Source: CAYVZZ01 sp964456185
Lineage (GTDB): Bacteria > Pseudomonadota > Gammaproteobacteria > Pseudomonadales > Alcanivoracaceae
Reading direction: 5' to 3'
Length of the DNA: 32,597 bases
Assembly: GCA_964456185.1 (NCBI GenBank)
Contig: CAYVZZ010000011.1
Coordinates: 1-32,597 of the forward strand
Notes under the pieces: generated by a model
Told to the model about the DNA's origin: nothing
The model's input: the letters and a program-made list of their open reading frames with translations, nothing else
The model's database searches: none
Program-made: the position numbers and the translations under genes
Shown: positions 14,910 to 21,569 of the stretch, piece after piece
Layout of the letters: each line of letters starts with the position of its first letter
Position numbering within the stretch: position 1 is the first letter of the stretch

Positions 14910-15215
14910 TTAGCTTTCCACCCCGGACTGCTTCAGCATATATTTGATGGCCGCCTTGATGGTGGCGGTATCGGCATTGGAGCCGCCCTTTGGTGGCATG
15001 GCACCCTTGCCGTTAATGGCCGTATGCAACAGGCTGTCGAAGCCTTGTGCCAGACGTGGTTTCCAGTCGGCGGCACTGCCTACCTTAGGGGCACCGGCCA
15101 AACCAGTGGAATGACAAACTGAGCAAACTTGGTTGTATAACGCCTTGCCGCTATCGGCTTGGGCAATGCCAGATAATCCCACAACCAGTGCCATCATCAA
15201 GATTAATTTCTTCAT
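14910..15215 (-). CDS. Periplasmic c5-type cytochrome
   Basis: 101 residues from ATG 15213-15215, preceded by AAAGGAG 8 nt upstream; the frame is open further upstream but lacks a better site. A Sec signal peptide (1-20, KKLILMMALVVGLSGIAQA) is followed by a single haem site CSVCH at 31-35 and an axial Met73 in GKGAMPPKGG, the pattern of class I small cytochromes of the c5 family. It starts 13 nt after the nirK stop, so it is co-transcribed and the likely electron donor to that nitrite reductase. Cytochromes of this type donate to AniA-like enzymes in other bacteria; the pairing here is inferred from position. Confidence 0.9.
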   Translation of the reverse strand: MKKLILMMALVVGLSGIAQADSGKALYNQVCSVCHSTGLAGAPKVGSAADWKPRLAQGFDSLLHTAINGKGAMPPKGGSNADTATIKAAIKYMLKQSGVES

Positions 15216-15228
15216 GCTGATTTCTCCT

Positions 15229-16332
15229 TTATTGGGCTTCAGTGGTGAATTCGTGAGGGGCTTCAACTTGGGTCATGAGGTCATCATTCCATTCCCCTTC
15301 CACCTCAAAATGCGCTGCTGCTCCCTTAAGTACGGCCTCAATCAAGTTGTGGTTCACATAGGCATAGAGTCCCGGTTGTTTAAAGGTATACAGTGCTGCG
15401 CCGACAGAGCCACCGGCAATTAACCAGGTTTCCTGATCAACTTTTGGCGGGTTATCGAACTTGCCGCGCTCCCACACATAGTCGCCATGACCGCCAATCA
15501 GGTGCGGACGGGTGTCGCGAGTCGCGGTGGAATGTAGAATCAGCACCGTCTCACCTACTTTAGCTTTCAGTGCGTTTTCACCTGTCAGGGCACCGACTCG
15601 ACCGTTAAATACCACATGGGTAGGAATGCCGGTTCGCATCACTTCTTCCATGTCGCGCATGCCCATAATGGCATGGGGGTAGGATTTGTAATTGCCTTCG
15701 GCATCTTTGGGGATGTAGAAATCCTGCTCGCCAATGGTGTAGATGCGATCGTAATGCAGCGGATTACCCTCGGCGTCTTTCAAGCCATCGCGTGGTAGCA
15801 CCAAAATGGCACCGCTCATACCCGACACGATATGCCAGGGCGTCATGCGACCACCCGGCGCACAGTGATACAAGAAAGCGCCTGCCCGATCGGCTTTGAA
15901 GCGCAGTACGACTTCTTCACCCGGCTTCACCTTGGTCAGCTCGCCGCCGCCCATGGCACCGGTTGCCGCATGAAAGTCAATGTTGTGCTCGAGCATATTG
16001 TCGGTTTTATTGCGCAAGGTAAGCTGCACATAATCGCCTTCGTGTACGACCAGAGTTGGCCCCGGAATGGTGCCGTTATAGGTCATGGCCTGAACGGTGG
16101 TGCCCTGATCATCGATGACGATTTCTTTCTCGTCCACCGTCAGGGTAAATTCCACCACACGCGGCGCGGCGTCGGTGGCCTGTTCGTGCTCCATCACAAA
16201 AGGCGGCGCTTTGAGTTGTGGTTCGATATGTTCCAGCTCGCTAACTGGCGTGGTCGGCACGGCTTGGCATCCGGTGGCAGCCAGCATAGCGGTGGCCAGC
16301 ACGCCTGCCATCAGCTTGGGTAAGATACGCAT
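15229..16332 (-). CDS. nirK: Copper-containing nitrite reductase (NirK/AniA type), predicted lipoprotein
   Basis: 367 residues from ATG 16330-16332 with AAGGAA upstream. It reduces nitrite to nitric oxide. Two cupredoxin domains are complete. Type 1 copper ligands: His116, Cys157, His167, Met172. Type 2 ligands: His121, His156, His277. The catalytic Asp119 and His239 are present (EHNIDFH, FLYHCAPGG, TPWHIVSGMSG, RPHLIGGHGD). The N-terminus has a hydrophobic segment ending AATGC with Cys22, a somewhat relaxed lipobox, so the enzyme may be anchored to a membrane as in Neisseria AniA instead of free in the periplasm. An FNR/DNR-type box lies upstream. No nor or nos genes are in the window. Confidence 0.96.
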   Translation of the reverse strand: MRILPKLMAGVLATAMLAATGCQAVPTTPVSELEHIEPQLKAPPFVMEHEQATDAAPRVVEFTLTVDEKEIVIDDQGTTVQAMTYNGTIPGPTLVVHEGDYVQLTLRNKTDNMLEHNIDFHAATGAMGGGELTKVKPGEEVVLRFKADRAGAFLYHCAPGGRMTPWHIVSGMSGAILVLPRDGLKDAEGNPLHYDRIYTIGEQDFYIPKDAEGNYKSYPHAIMGMRDMEEVMRTGIPTHVVFNGRVGALTGENALKAKVGETVLILHSTATRDTRPHLIGGHGDYVWERGKFDNPPKVDQETWLIAGGSVGAALYTFKQPGLYAYVNHNLIEAVLKGAAAHFEVEGEWNDDLMTQVEAPHEFTTEAQ

Positions 16333-16392
16333 GATAGTTCCTTGGTAATGAATTGAGACATTGCCATGACGGAACCGAATAACCCGGCTCCC

Positions 16393-16423
16393 GATTGTTC
16401 TGCATGAGTTGCACTGAACAATC
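16393..16423 (-). promoter_or_regulatory. Hairpin at the predicted 5' end of the nirK transcript
   Basis: GATTGTTC (16393-16400) and GAACAATC (16416-16423) pair perfectly over 8 bp, with inner TGC/GCA pairing. The outer edge coincides with the transcription start predicted from the -10 and FNR box, so the nirK mRNA would begin in a stem, which may protect it from decay. Confidence 0.5.
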
Positions 16424-16430
16424 AGCACCG

Positions 16431-16436
16431 AGTGTA
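16431..16436 (-). promoter_or_regulatory. nirK -10 element
   Basis: TACACT on the minus strand, 31 bp centre to centre from the FNR-type box, which is the class II activator distance. The predicted start is near 16424. Confidence 0.55.
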
Positions 16437-16457
16437 GAGAAAGGTAACAAAGAGGTG

Positions 16458-16471
16458 GTGATCTAAATCAA
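16458..16471 (-). promoter_or_regulatory. FNR/DNR-family operator for nirK
   Basis: TTGAT-TTAG-ATCAC on the minus strand matches the TTGAT-N4-ATCAA consensus at 9 of 10 defined bases. With the -10 at 16431-16436 it is centred at about -41, the position from which FNR or DNR/NNR activators work under low oxygen or nitrogen oxides. Confidence 0.8.
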
Positions 16472-16502
16472 AAGACACACTAGTTATAGGTAATTACTTG
16501 TC

Positions 16503-16545
16503 GGCACCAAGGAAAACGGCAAACGATGCCATTCTCCTTAGTGCC
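16503..16545 (-). terminator. Long hairpin after hemL
   Basis: GGCACCAAGGA (16503-16513) pairs with TCCTTAGTGCC (16535-16545) over 11 bp; the one C-A mismatch in DNA becomes a G-U pair in minus-strand RNA. An inner stem GGCA/TGCC continues it. There is no U-tract, so it may be a stabilising 3' structure or a Rho-dependent end. Confidence 0.5.
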
Positions 16546-16567
16546 TCTTGCTGTTATTAACTAGCAG

Positions 16568-17854
16568 TTATAAGTTCGCCAGCACCTTTTCAGCGGCAAC
16601 CAAGGTCGTGTCAATCACATCATCGGTATGGCAGCAAGAAACAAAACCCGACTCAAATGCGGAAGGCGCAAAGAAAACGCCCTCGTCCAACATGCCGTGG
16701 AAGAAGCGTTTAAAGGCCTCCTGATCTGATGCCATGGCTTGCTCAAAGGTTGTAATTTTATCGGCCGAATTAAAGAAAAAGCCAAACATGCCACCGACAC
16801 TTTGGGTGGTCATGGGAACACCAGCGTCATCGGCAATATGCTGCAACCCATTCATCAGCAACTGGGCGCTTTCTGCCAGATGCTCATGAAAATCAGGGCG
16901 TGATATTTTCTCCAATGTGGCGAGGCCAGCCGCCATGGCCATGGGGTTGCCACTTAGCGTACCCGCTTGATACACCGGCCCGGTAGGTGCCAGCTGTTGC
17001 ATCAAGTCGCGGCGACCACCAAAAGCGCCTACCGGCATGCCGCCGCCGATAACTTTACCCAAGGTCGTCAGGTCTGGCGTGATGCCGTAGTAAGATTGCG
17101 CGCCACCCAAAGCGACGCGAAATCCCGTCATTACCTCGTCAAAAATCAATAGCGCGCCAGATTGAGAGCACTGCTCACGCAATGCTTTGAGGAATCCGGG
17201 CACCGGCGGCACGCAATTCATATTGCCCGCCACTGGCTCAACAATGACACAAGCAATTTGCTCGCCCTGCTCGGCAAAGCAGGCCGCCACTGCCTCGGCG
17301 TCGTTATACGGCAGCACAATGGTATCTTCCGTCACGGCATCGGGCACACCAGGGCTGGAAGGCGTGCCCAGTGTTAAGGCACCGGAGCCTGCTTTTACCA
17401 GCAGGCTATCGGCATGACCGTGGTAACAGCCTTCAAATTTAACGATGCGATTGCGTCCCGTAGCGGCACGCGCCAGGCGAATGGCGCTCATGGTGGCCTC
17501 GGTACCCGAGTTGACCATGCGCACCTGTTCAATAGACGGCACTAGCTCGCAGACCTTACTGGCCAATTTCACTTCCAGCTCAGTGGGCGCGCCAAAGCTG
17601 GTGCCACGGCCTAGCTGGTTTTTGATGGCGCTTTGTACGCTGCGGTCGCAATGCCCGACAATGAGCGGCCCCCAAGAGCCGACATAGTCGATGTAACGCT
17701 TGCCGTCTTCATCAAACAAATAGGCGCCTTCGCCATGCTCAAAAAATACCGGCGTGCCACCGACGCTTTTGAACGCACGCACGGGGGAATTCACCCCACT
17801 GGGAATGACTTCTACGGCTTGTTGAAACAGTGATTCGGAACGCGATTGCGACAT
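16568..17854 (-). CDS. hemL: Glutamate-1-semialdehyde 2,1-aminomutase HemL
   Basis: 428 residues. A class III pyridoxal-phosphate aminotransferase-fold enzyme that converts glutamate-1-semialdehyde (the HemA product) to 5-aminolevulinate. Visible: N-terminal VIPSGVNSPVRAF, the PLP-phosphate loop NSGTEATMSAIRLAR, FEGCYHGH, the LLIFDEVMTGFRV aspartate, and the Schiff-base Lys at about 265 in TLGKVIGGGMPVGAFGG. The start has GAGGAA upstream and is 2 nt from the thiE stop. It is last in hemJ-thiE-hemL. Confidence 0.98.
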   Translation of the reverse strand: MSQSRSESLFQQAVEVIPSGVNSPVRAFKSVGGTPVFFEHGEGAYLFDEDGKRYIDYVGSWGPLIVGHCDRSVQSAIKNQLGRGTSFGAPTELEVKLASKVCELVPSIEQVRMVNSGTEATMSAIRLARAATGRNRIVKFEGCYHGHADSLLVKAGSGALTLGTPSSPGVPDAVTEDTIVLPYNDAEAVAACFAEQGEQIACVIVEPVAGNMNCVPPVPGFLKALREQCSQSGALLIFDEVMTGFRVALGGAQSYYGITPDLTTLGKVIGGGMPVGAFGGRRDLMQQLAPTGPVYQAGTLSGNPMAMAAGLATLEKISRPDFHEHLAESAQLLMNGLQHIADDAGVPMTTQSVGGMFGFFFNSADKITTFEQAMASDQEAFKRFFHGMLDEGVFFAPSAFESGFVSCCHTDDVIDTTLVAAEKVLANL

Positions 17855-17856
17855 GT

Positions 17857-18468
17857 TTATTCCTCAAAAAGACGAATGAATGCGTGGCAGGCAGCGGTAA
17901 TATCATCCTGCCCGAAAACTCCATGAATGACGGCCAATGCATCGGCACCGGCATTTAATAGTGGCGATGCCAGATCGGGCGTAATGCCGCCAATGGCGAC
18001 ACGCGAGATGCCTAAATCGGCAGTTTGCTGCAACACATCAATCGACGCCTGCTCGGCTTGCGGCTTGGTTTTTGATGCAAAGAAACGCCCAAAGGCCACA
18101 TAGTCGGCGCCCGCCGCTTTGGCCTGTTGAGCTTGCTCTGCCGAGCCATGACAACTCACGCCGATGATAGAGTCGGCACCAAGAAATTCGCGCGCCTCGG
18201 CCACATCGCCATCTTTTTGTCCAAGATGCACACCATCTGCCTTAATGGCATGTGCCAGCACCGGCTCGTCGTTGACGATTAAGCGGGCGCCGTATTGGCG
18301 ACACAAGGCCACCAACTCACGCCCTTCTTTAAAGCGCGTGGTGGGGTCGGCGGCCTTATTGCGATATTGCAGCCATTTCACGCCGGCGGCCAAAGCGGTT
18401 TCACTGGCCGCAACGAGGTCTGGCGTCAGCTGAGGATCAGTAATGGCATAAAGCCCGCGAATTATCAT
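17857..18468 (-). CDS. thiE: Thiamine-phosphate synthase ThiE
   Basis: 203 residues, a TIM-barrel enzyme that joins HMP-pyrophosphate and thiazole phosphate to give thiamine monophosphate. Conserved blocks: GLYAITDPQL, WLQYRNKAAD, LIVNDEPVLA, DGVHLGQKDG, IGVSCH, DYVAFGRFFASKTK and RVAIGGITPDL. It lies 22 nt after hemJ and 2 nt before hemL on the same strand. A thiE-hemL neighbourhood is also known in pseudomonads; thiD is not in the window. Confidence 0.95.
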   Translation of the reverse strand: MIIRGLYAITDPQLTPDLVAASETALAAGVKWLQYRNKAADPTTRFKEGRELVALCRQYGARLIVNDEPVLAHAIKADGVHLGQKDGDVAEAREFLGADSIIGVSCHGSAEQAQQAKAAGADYVAFGRFFASKTKPQAEQASIDVLQQTADLGISRVAIGGITPDLASPLLNAGADALAVIHGVFGQDDITAACHAFIRLFEE

Positions 18469-18490
18469 GAAATCTATCTCTTACTGGGTA

Positions 18491-18910
18491 TTAAAAAGGT
18501 TTGACGACTACCAAAATCACGATGGCTACCAAAAAGAGCACCGGTACCTCGTTAAACAAACGGTAGAAGCGCTCGGTGTGCGCATTGCGATCGACCGCAA
18601 ACTGTTTGCGGTAATGCCCACAAAGGAAATGGTAGCCAATCAACAGCACCACCAACAGCAGTTTGGCATGCATCCAATGGGCTTGTAGAAAAGCCGGATT
18701 GATAGCAATCATCCAGCCGCCCAACACGACCGTGGCTATCATGCTGGGGGTGGTAATGCCGCGGTACAGCTTACGTTCCATTAGACTGAAACGTTCTCGC
18801 TCGGCGTTTGTCTTGGCCTGTGTGTGATAGACGTACAAGCGAGGCAAATAGAATAAACCGGCGAACCAGCAAACAACCGCCATAATATGAAAGGCTTTAA
18901 TCCAGAGCAT
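18491..18910 (-). CDS. hemJ: HemJ-type protoporphyrinogen IX oxidase (membrane protein)
   Basis: 139 residues, an integral membrane protein with four predicted helices (about 5-22, 55-72, 82-97 and 120-137). It aligns well from memory with cyanobacterial HemJ: WIKAFHIMAVVCWFAGLFYLPRL, LMERKLYRGITTP, WMHAKL, YHFLCG and LFNEVP. His8 and Lys83 correspond to the conserved His and Lys thought to bind haem or substrate. HemJ oxidises protoporphyrinogen IX to protoporphyrin IX in bacteria lacking HemG and HemY. It heads a hemJ-thiE-hemL operon, which supports a tetrapyrrole role. An older annotation would be UPF0093 or CopD-like. Confidence 0.9.
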   Translation of the reverse strand: MLWIKAFHIMAVVCWFAGLFYLPRLYVYHTQAKTNAERERFSLMERKLYRGITTPSMIATVVLGGWMIAINPAFLQAHWMHAKLLLVVLLIGYHFLCGHYRKQFAVDRNAHTERFYRLFNEVPVLFLVAIVILVVVKPF

Positions 18911-18968
18911 TGCTCACCCCTTTTCGTGTGGAGGGGATTCTATCAAAAATCGGAGGTTATCGTGGGGG

Positions 18969-18989
18969 ATGCCGAATCAAGTTCAGCAT
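18969..18989. repeat. Short dispersed-type palindrome
   Basis: ATGCCGAA-TCAAG-TTCAGCAT: 8-bp arms with one mismatch. It strongly resembles the family of intergenic palindromes of the form ATGCTGAA...TTCAGCAT found in many copies in unrelated genomes. Only one copy is visible here. It lies between hemJ and tRNA-Leu, in a 180-bp gap otherwise holding the terminator at 19056-19084. Confidence 0.5.
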
Positions 18990-19055
18990 GACGGGCTTGC
19001 ACGACGAATGGTGTGCTTGGCGGTATAGTGATGGCTGTCGTAACAGTATTGTCCA

Positions 19056-19084
19056 CTAAAAAAGGGCTCTGATTAGAGCCCTTT
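19056..19084 (-). terminator. Intrinsic terminator after tRNA-Leu
   Basis: A 10-bp perfect stem, AAAGGGCTCT (19061-19070) with AGAGCCCTTT (19075-19084), tetraloop, then a T-run on the minus strand. It begins 6 nt after the tRNA CCA and ends the tpiA-secG-tRNA-Leu transcript. Confidence 0.9.
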
Positions 19085-19089
19085 CAATA

Positions 19090-19176
19090 TGGTGCCGAAG
19101 GCCGGATTTGAACCGGCACGAGCTTTCGCTCACTACCCCCTCAAGATAGCGTGTCTACCAGTTCCACCACTTCGGC
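19090..19176 (-). tRNA. tRNA-Leu(GAG), CCA encoded
   Basis: An 87-nt class II tRNA on the minus strand: acceptor GCCGAAG/CTTCGGC, D-arm GGTAGACAC, anticodon loop TTGAGGG with GAG flanked by a CTATC/GGTAG stem, a long variable arm (TGAGCGAAAGCTCG), T-loop GGTTCAAATCC, discriminator A, then CCA. It lies 18 nt after secG, a widespread gammaproteobacterial linkage. Confidence 0.97.
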
Positions 19177-19194
19177 TTGTTTTGTCTGCTTCAT

Positions 19195-19671
19195 TTACTT
19201 TGAGCTAGATGTGTCTTGGCTTTCGTTTGTTGTGCCTGAGTTTATGCTAGGCACATAGCCCTCTTTGTCATCTGCATTCGATTGTTGAGCCGTGTCAGTT
19301 GCGGGTTGATCAGCTGCGGCATCACCCGTTTGCGGCACCACAACACCAGGTGGCAAAGTGTTATCTGTTGATGACTTTTGTGCTTGCTGCTCTTGCAATA
19401 CTTGCTGCAAGGCTTGCACACCATCGCTGGTCACTTCATCGCCATTTTTGGCCTGCCAAGCCAACGCGAGGCTGGTAATCATGAAGATGGCGCCCAAAAT
19501 AGCTGTAGTGTGTGTCAAAAAATTGCCACCGCCGGAGTCACCAAGCATGGTACCAGATGCACCGGCACCAAAAGATGCGCCTGCTGTGGCCCCTTTACCT
19601 TGTTGCAAGAGGATAACGACGATAATCGCTAGCGCAGAAAGGGCATGAATGATGTGTAGAAAAATATCCAT
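19195..19671 (-). CDS. secG: Protein-export membrane protein SecG
   Basis: 158 residues. SecG is the small two-helix subunit of the SecYEG translocon. Helix 1 is about 3-22, then the conserved cytoplasmic loop QQGKGATAGASFGAGASGTMLG, and helix 2 about 54-71 (LTHTTAILGAIFMITSLALAW). It is longer than usual (E. coli SecG is 110 residues) because of a Gln/Ser/Thr/Asp-rich, low-complexity tail after residue 80. It lies 3 nt after tpiA and directly before tRNA-Leu. Confidence 0.95.
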   Translation of the reverse strand: MDIFLHIIHALSALAIIVVILLQQGKGATAGASFGAGASGTMLGDSGGGNFLTHTTAILGAIFMITSLALAWQAKNGDEVTSDGVQALQQVLQEQQAQKSSTDNTLPPGVVVPQTGDAAADQPATDTAQQSNADDKEGYVPSINSGTTNESQDTSSSK

Positions 19672-19674
19672 AAA

Positions 19675-20421
19675 TTACGTTGCCGCTTGGCAAATGGCGC
19701 GAAAGCTGTCGGCTTTCAACGAAGCTCCACCGACAAGACCGCCATCTATGTCAGCTTGCGAAAATAAAGAAGCGGCATTATCCGCTTTTACGCTACCGCC
19801 GTAAAGCAGTCTGATGGAATCTGCACAATTTTTGTCCAATTTTGCCAGCTTTTGACGAATAAAGGCGTGTACTTGCTGGGCTTGTTCCGGTGTGGCGGTC
19901 AGTCCTGTGCCGATGGCCCAGATGGGTTCATAGGCAATGATGGCTCGTCGAAAGCCGTCGATACCGACTACCTCGAGTACGGCGTCTAGCTGTGAGGCAA
20001 CCCATTCTTCCGTTTGGCCTGCTTCACGTTGGGCTTGAGATTCGCCCACGCAAAGCACTGGCGTCAGGCCGGCTTGCTGTGCCCGCAAAAATTTGGCCGC
20101 TACAACGGCATCTGTATCACCGTACATTGCGCGTCTTTCCGAGTGCCCTACCAGCACATGGGTGGCACCGCAGTCTCCCAACATTTCGCCGGATACATCA
20201 CCGGTAAAAGCACCATCGGTTTCTTGACTCAGGTTTTGGCCGCCCACTTCCACTTGAGTGCCCTGTAACACGGAAACTGCGGGCAGCAGATAGGGAGCAG
20301 GCGGAAAGATGATGATATCAATGTCATCAATCGGTTGGCTTGCCAAGGGTTCAACCAGGGAAAAGGTCATGTCGACACGACCGTTCATTTTCCAATTGGC
20401 CGCAACTAGTGTTTTACGCAT
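19675..20421 (-). CDS. tpiA: Triosephosphate isomerase
   Basis: 248 residues, a glycolytic TIM barrel interconverting dihydroxyacetone phosphate and glyceraldehyde 3-phosphate. Catalytic elements: AANWKMNG near the start, the electrophilic His in LVGHSERR (about 96), the base Glu in IAYEPIWAIGTG (about 167) with the flexible loop 6, and the phosphate-binding LYGGSVK. GAGGTAAAGC before the ATG is a strong ribosome site. It lies 39 nt after hemE, so it may share its transcript. Confidence 0.98.
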   Translation of the reverse strand: MRKTLVAANWKMNGRVDMTFSLVEPLASQPIDDIDIIIFPPAPYLLPAVSVLQGTQVEVGGQNLSQETDGAFTGDVSGEMLGDCGATHVLVGHSERRAMYGDTDAVVAAKFLRAQQAGLTPVLCVGESQAQREAGQTEEWVASQLDAVLEVVGIDGFRRAIIAYEPIWAIGTGLTATPEQAQQVHAFIRQKLAKLDKNCADSIRLLYGGSVKADNAASLFSQADIDGGLVGGASLKADSFRAICQAAT

Positions 20422-20460
20422 TGCTTTACCTCTTACAGGACACGCTAATTATTAGTGACG

Positions 20461-21510
20461 TTATGGCTGACTATGTTTATGTACGGCATCGACCAGTGCA
20501 CGCACGTTATCCGGATCGATATCTGGTGTCACGCCATGCCCCAAGTTGAACACGTGACCGGGGAAGGTGCCGAAATCATTAATGAGCCGTTTAACTTCCG
20601 TCTCAATGGCGTCAGGGGTGGTCAAGAGAATGGCTGGATCCATATTTCCTTGCAATGCCACTCTGTCGCCGACGCGCTGACGTGCATTGCCCAGATTGAC
20701 GGTCCAATCCACGCTGAGTGCATCGGCACCAGTATCTGCCATAGCCTCCAGCCAGTTGCCGCCACCTTTGGTGAACAAAATCACCGGCACCTTGCGACCT
20801 TCAGATTCTCGTTGCAGTTTGTTAACCACACGCTGCATATACGCCAAGGAGAATTCCCGATAGGCGGCATCGCTCAAGGCGCCCCCCCAGCTATCGAAAA
20901 TCTGGATGACTTGGGCACCGGCGCGTATTTGAGCATTGAGGTATTCAGCGACGCTGTCGGCCAGCTTGGTCAGCAGCGCATGCGCTAGCTCGGGCTGCCC
21001 ATAAAGCATTTGCTTAGTAAGCTTGAACTGGCGACTACTCTGCCCTTCAATCATGTAGGTGGCTAGTGTGAAGGGGCTGCCAGAAAAGCCGATAAGCGGC
21101 ACACTACCGCCTAGCGCACTGCGAATGGCCGAAACGGCATTCATGACGTAATCGAGGTCGGTTTCGACATTTAGCTTGGGCAGGTTAGCGATGTCTTTTT
21201 CGGTTCTAACGGGCTTGCGAAACTTTGGCCCTTTGCCCGTTTCGAAATAGAGTCCTAAACCCATGGCATCGGGAATAGTGAGGATGTCCGAAAATAATAT
21301 GGCGGCATCCAGATCAAAACGGCGCAGGGGCTGCAGCGTGACTTCGCAAGCGAGGTCGGTATTGCGACAGAGATCCATAAAACTGCCAGCCTGCTGGCGG
21401 GTGGCACGGTACTCGGGCAAATAACGGCCGGCCTGTCGCATAATCCAAATAGGGGTGCAATCGACAGGCTCGCGTGCGAGTGCTTTGAGAAGGCGATCGT
21501 TCTTTATCAC
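20461..21510 (-). CDS. hemE: Uroporphyrinogen decarboxylase HemE
   Basis: 349 residues from GTG 21508-21510, chosen because AGGGGA lies 5 nt upstream and the resulting start MIKNDRLLKAL matches the family; a TTG 15 bp further out is in frame. HemE removes four acetate carboxyls from uroporphyrinogen III to give coproporphyrinogen III. Motifs: WIMRQAGRYLPEY (catalytic Arg), AAILFSDILTIPDAMG (catalytic Asp), GFSGSPFTLATYMIEG, QIFDSWGG, and the C-terminal GHVFNLGHGV. It follows damX by 53 nt and precedes tpiA. Confidence 0.97.
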   Translation of the reverse strand: MIKNDRLLKALAREPVDCTPIWIMRQAGRYLPEYRATRQQAGSFMDLCRNTDLACEVTLQPLRRFDLDAAILFSDILTIPDAMGLGLYFETGKGPKFRKPVRTEKDIANLPKLNVETDLDYVMNAVSAIRSALGGSVPLIGFSGSPFTLATYMIEGQSSRQFKLTKQMLYGQPELAHALLTKLADSVAEYLNAQIRAGAQVIQIFDSWGGALSDAAYREFSLAYMQRVVNKLQRESEGRKVPVILFTKGGGNWLEAMADTGADALSVDWTVNLGNARQRVGDRVALQGNMDPAILLTTPDAIETEVKRLINDFGTFPGHVFNLGHGVTPDIDPDNVRALVDAVHKHSQP

Positions 21511-21549
21511 GTTATCCCCTGGCAAGTGCCATTTTACGTCTAATCAAAT

Positions 21550-21569
21550 CAATGAGCCCCGGCTCATTG
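21550..21569 (-). terminator. Hairpin overlapping the damX stop codon
   Basis: CAATGAGC (21550-21557) and GCTCATTG (21562-21569) form an 8-bp stem with a 4-nt loop, followed on the minus strand by ATTTGATTAG. It is weak as a terminator and may only attenuate transcription into hemE. Confidence 0.4.

Noticed and set aside
16333..16428. Upstream extension of nirK by 32 residues
   Set aside because: It covers the predicted leader hairpin and start site, adds a sequence foreign to NirK, and the ATG at 16332 has both a ribosome site and a proper signal sequence behind it.
20455..20988. A 177-codon plus-strand frame antisense to hemE
   Set aside because: hemE is complete and conserved on the other strand; no ribosome site or family motif supports the antisense frame.
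21511..21525. TTG start of hemE
   Set aside because: The GTG at 21508-21510 has a well-placed AGGGGA and gives the family's normal N-terminus.
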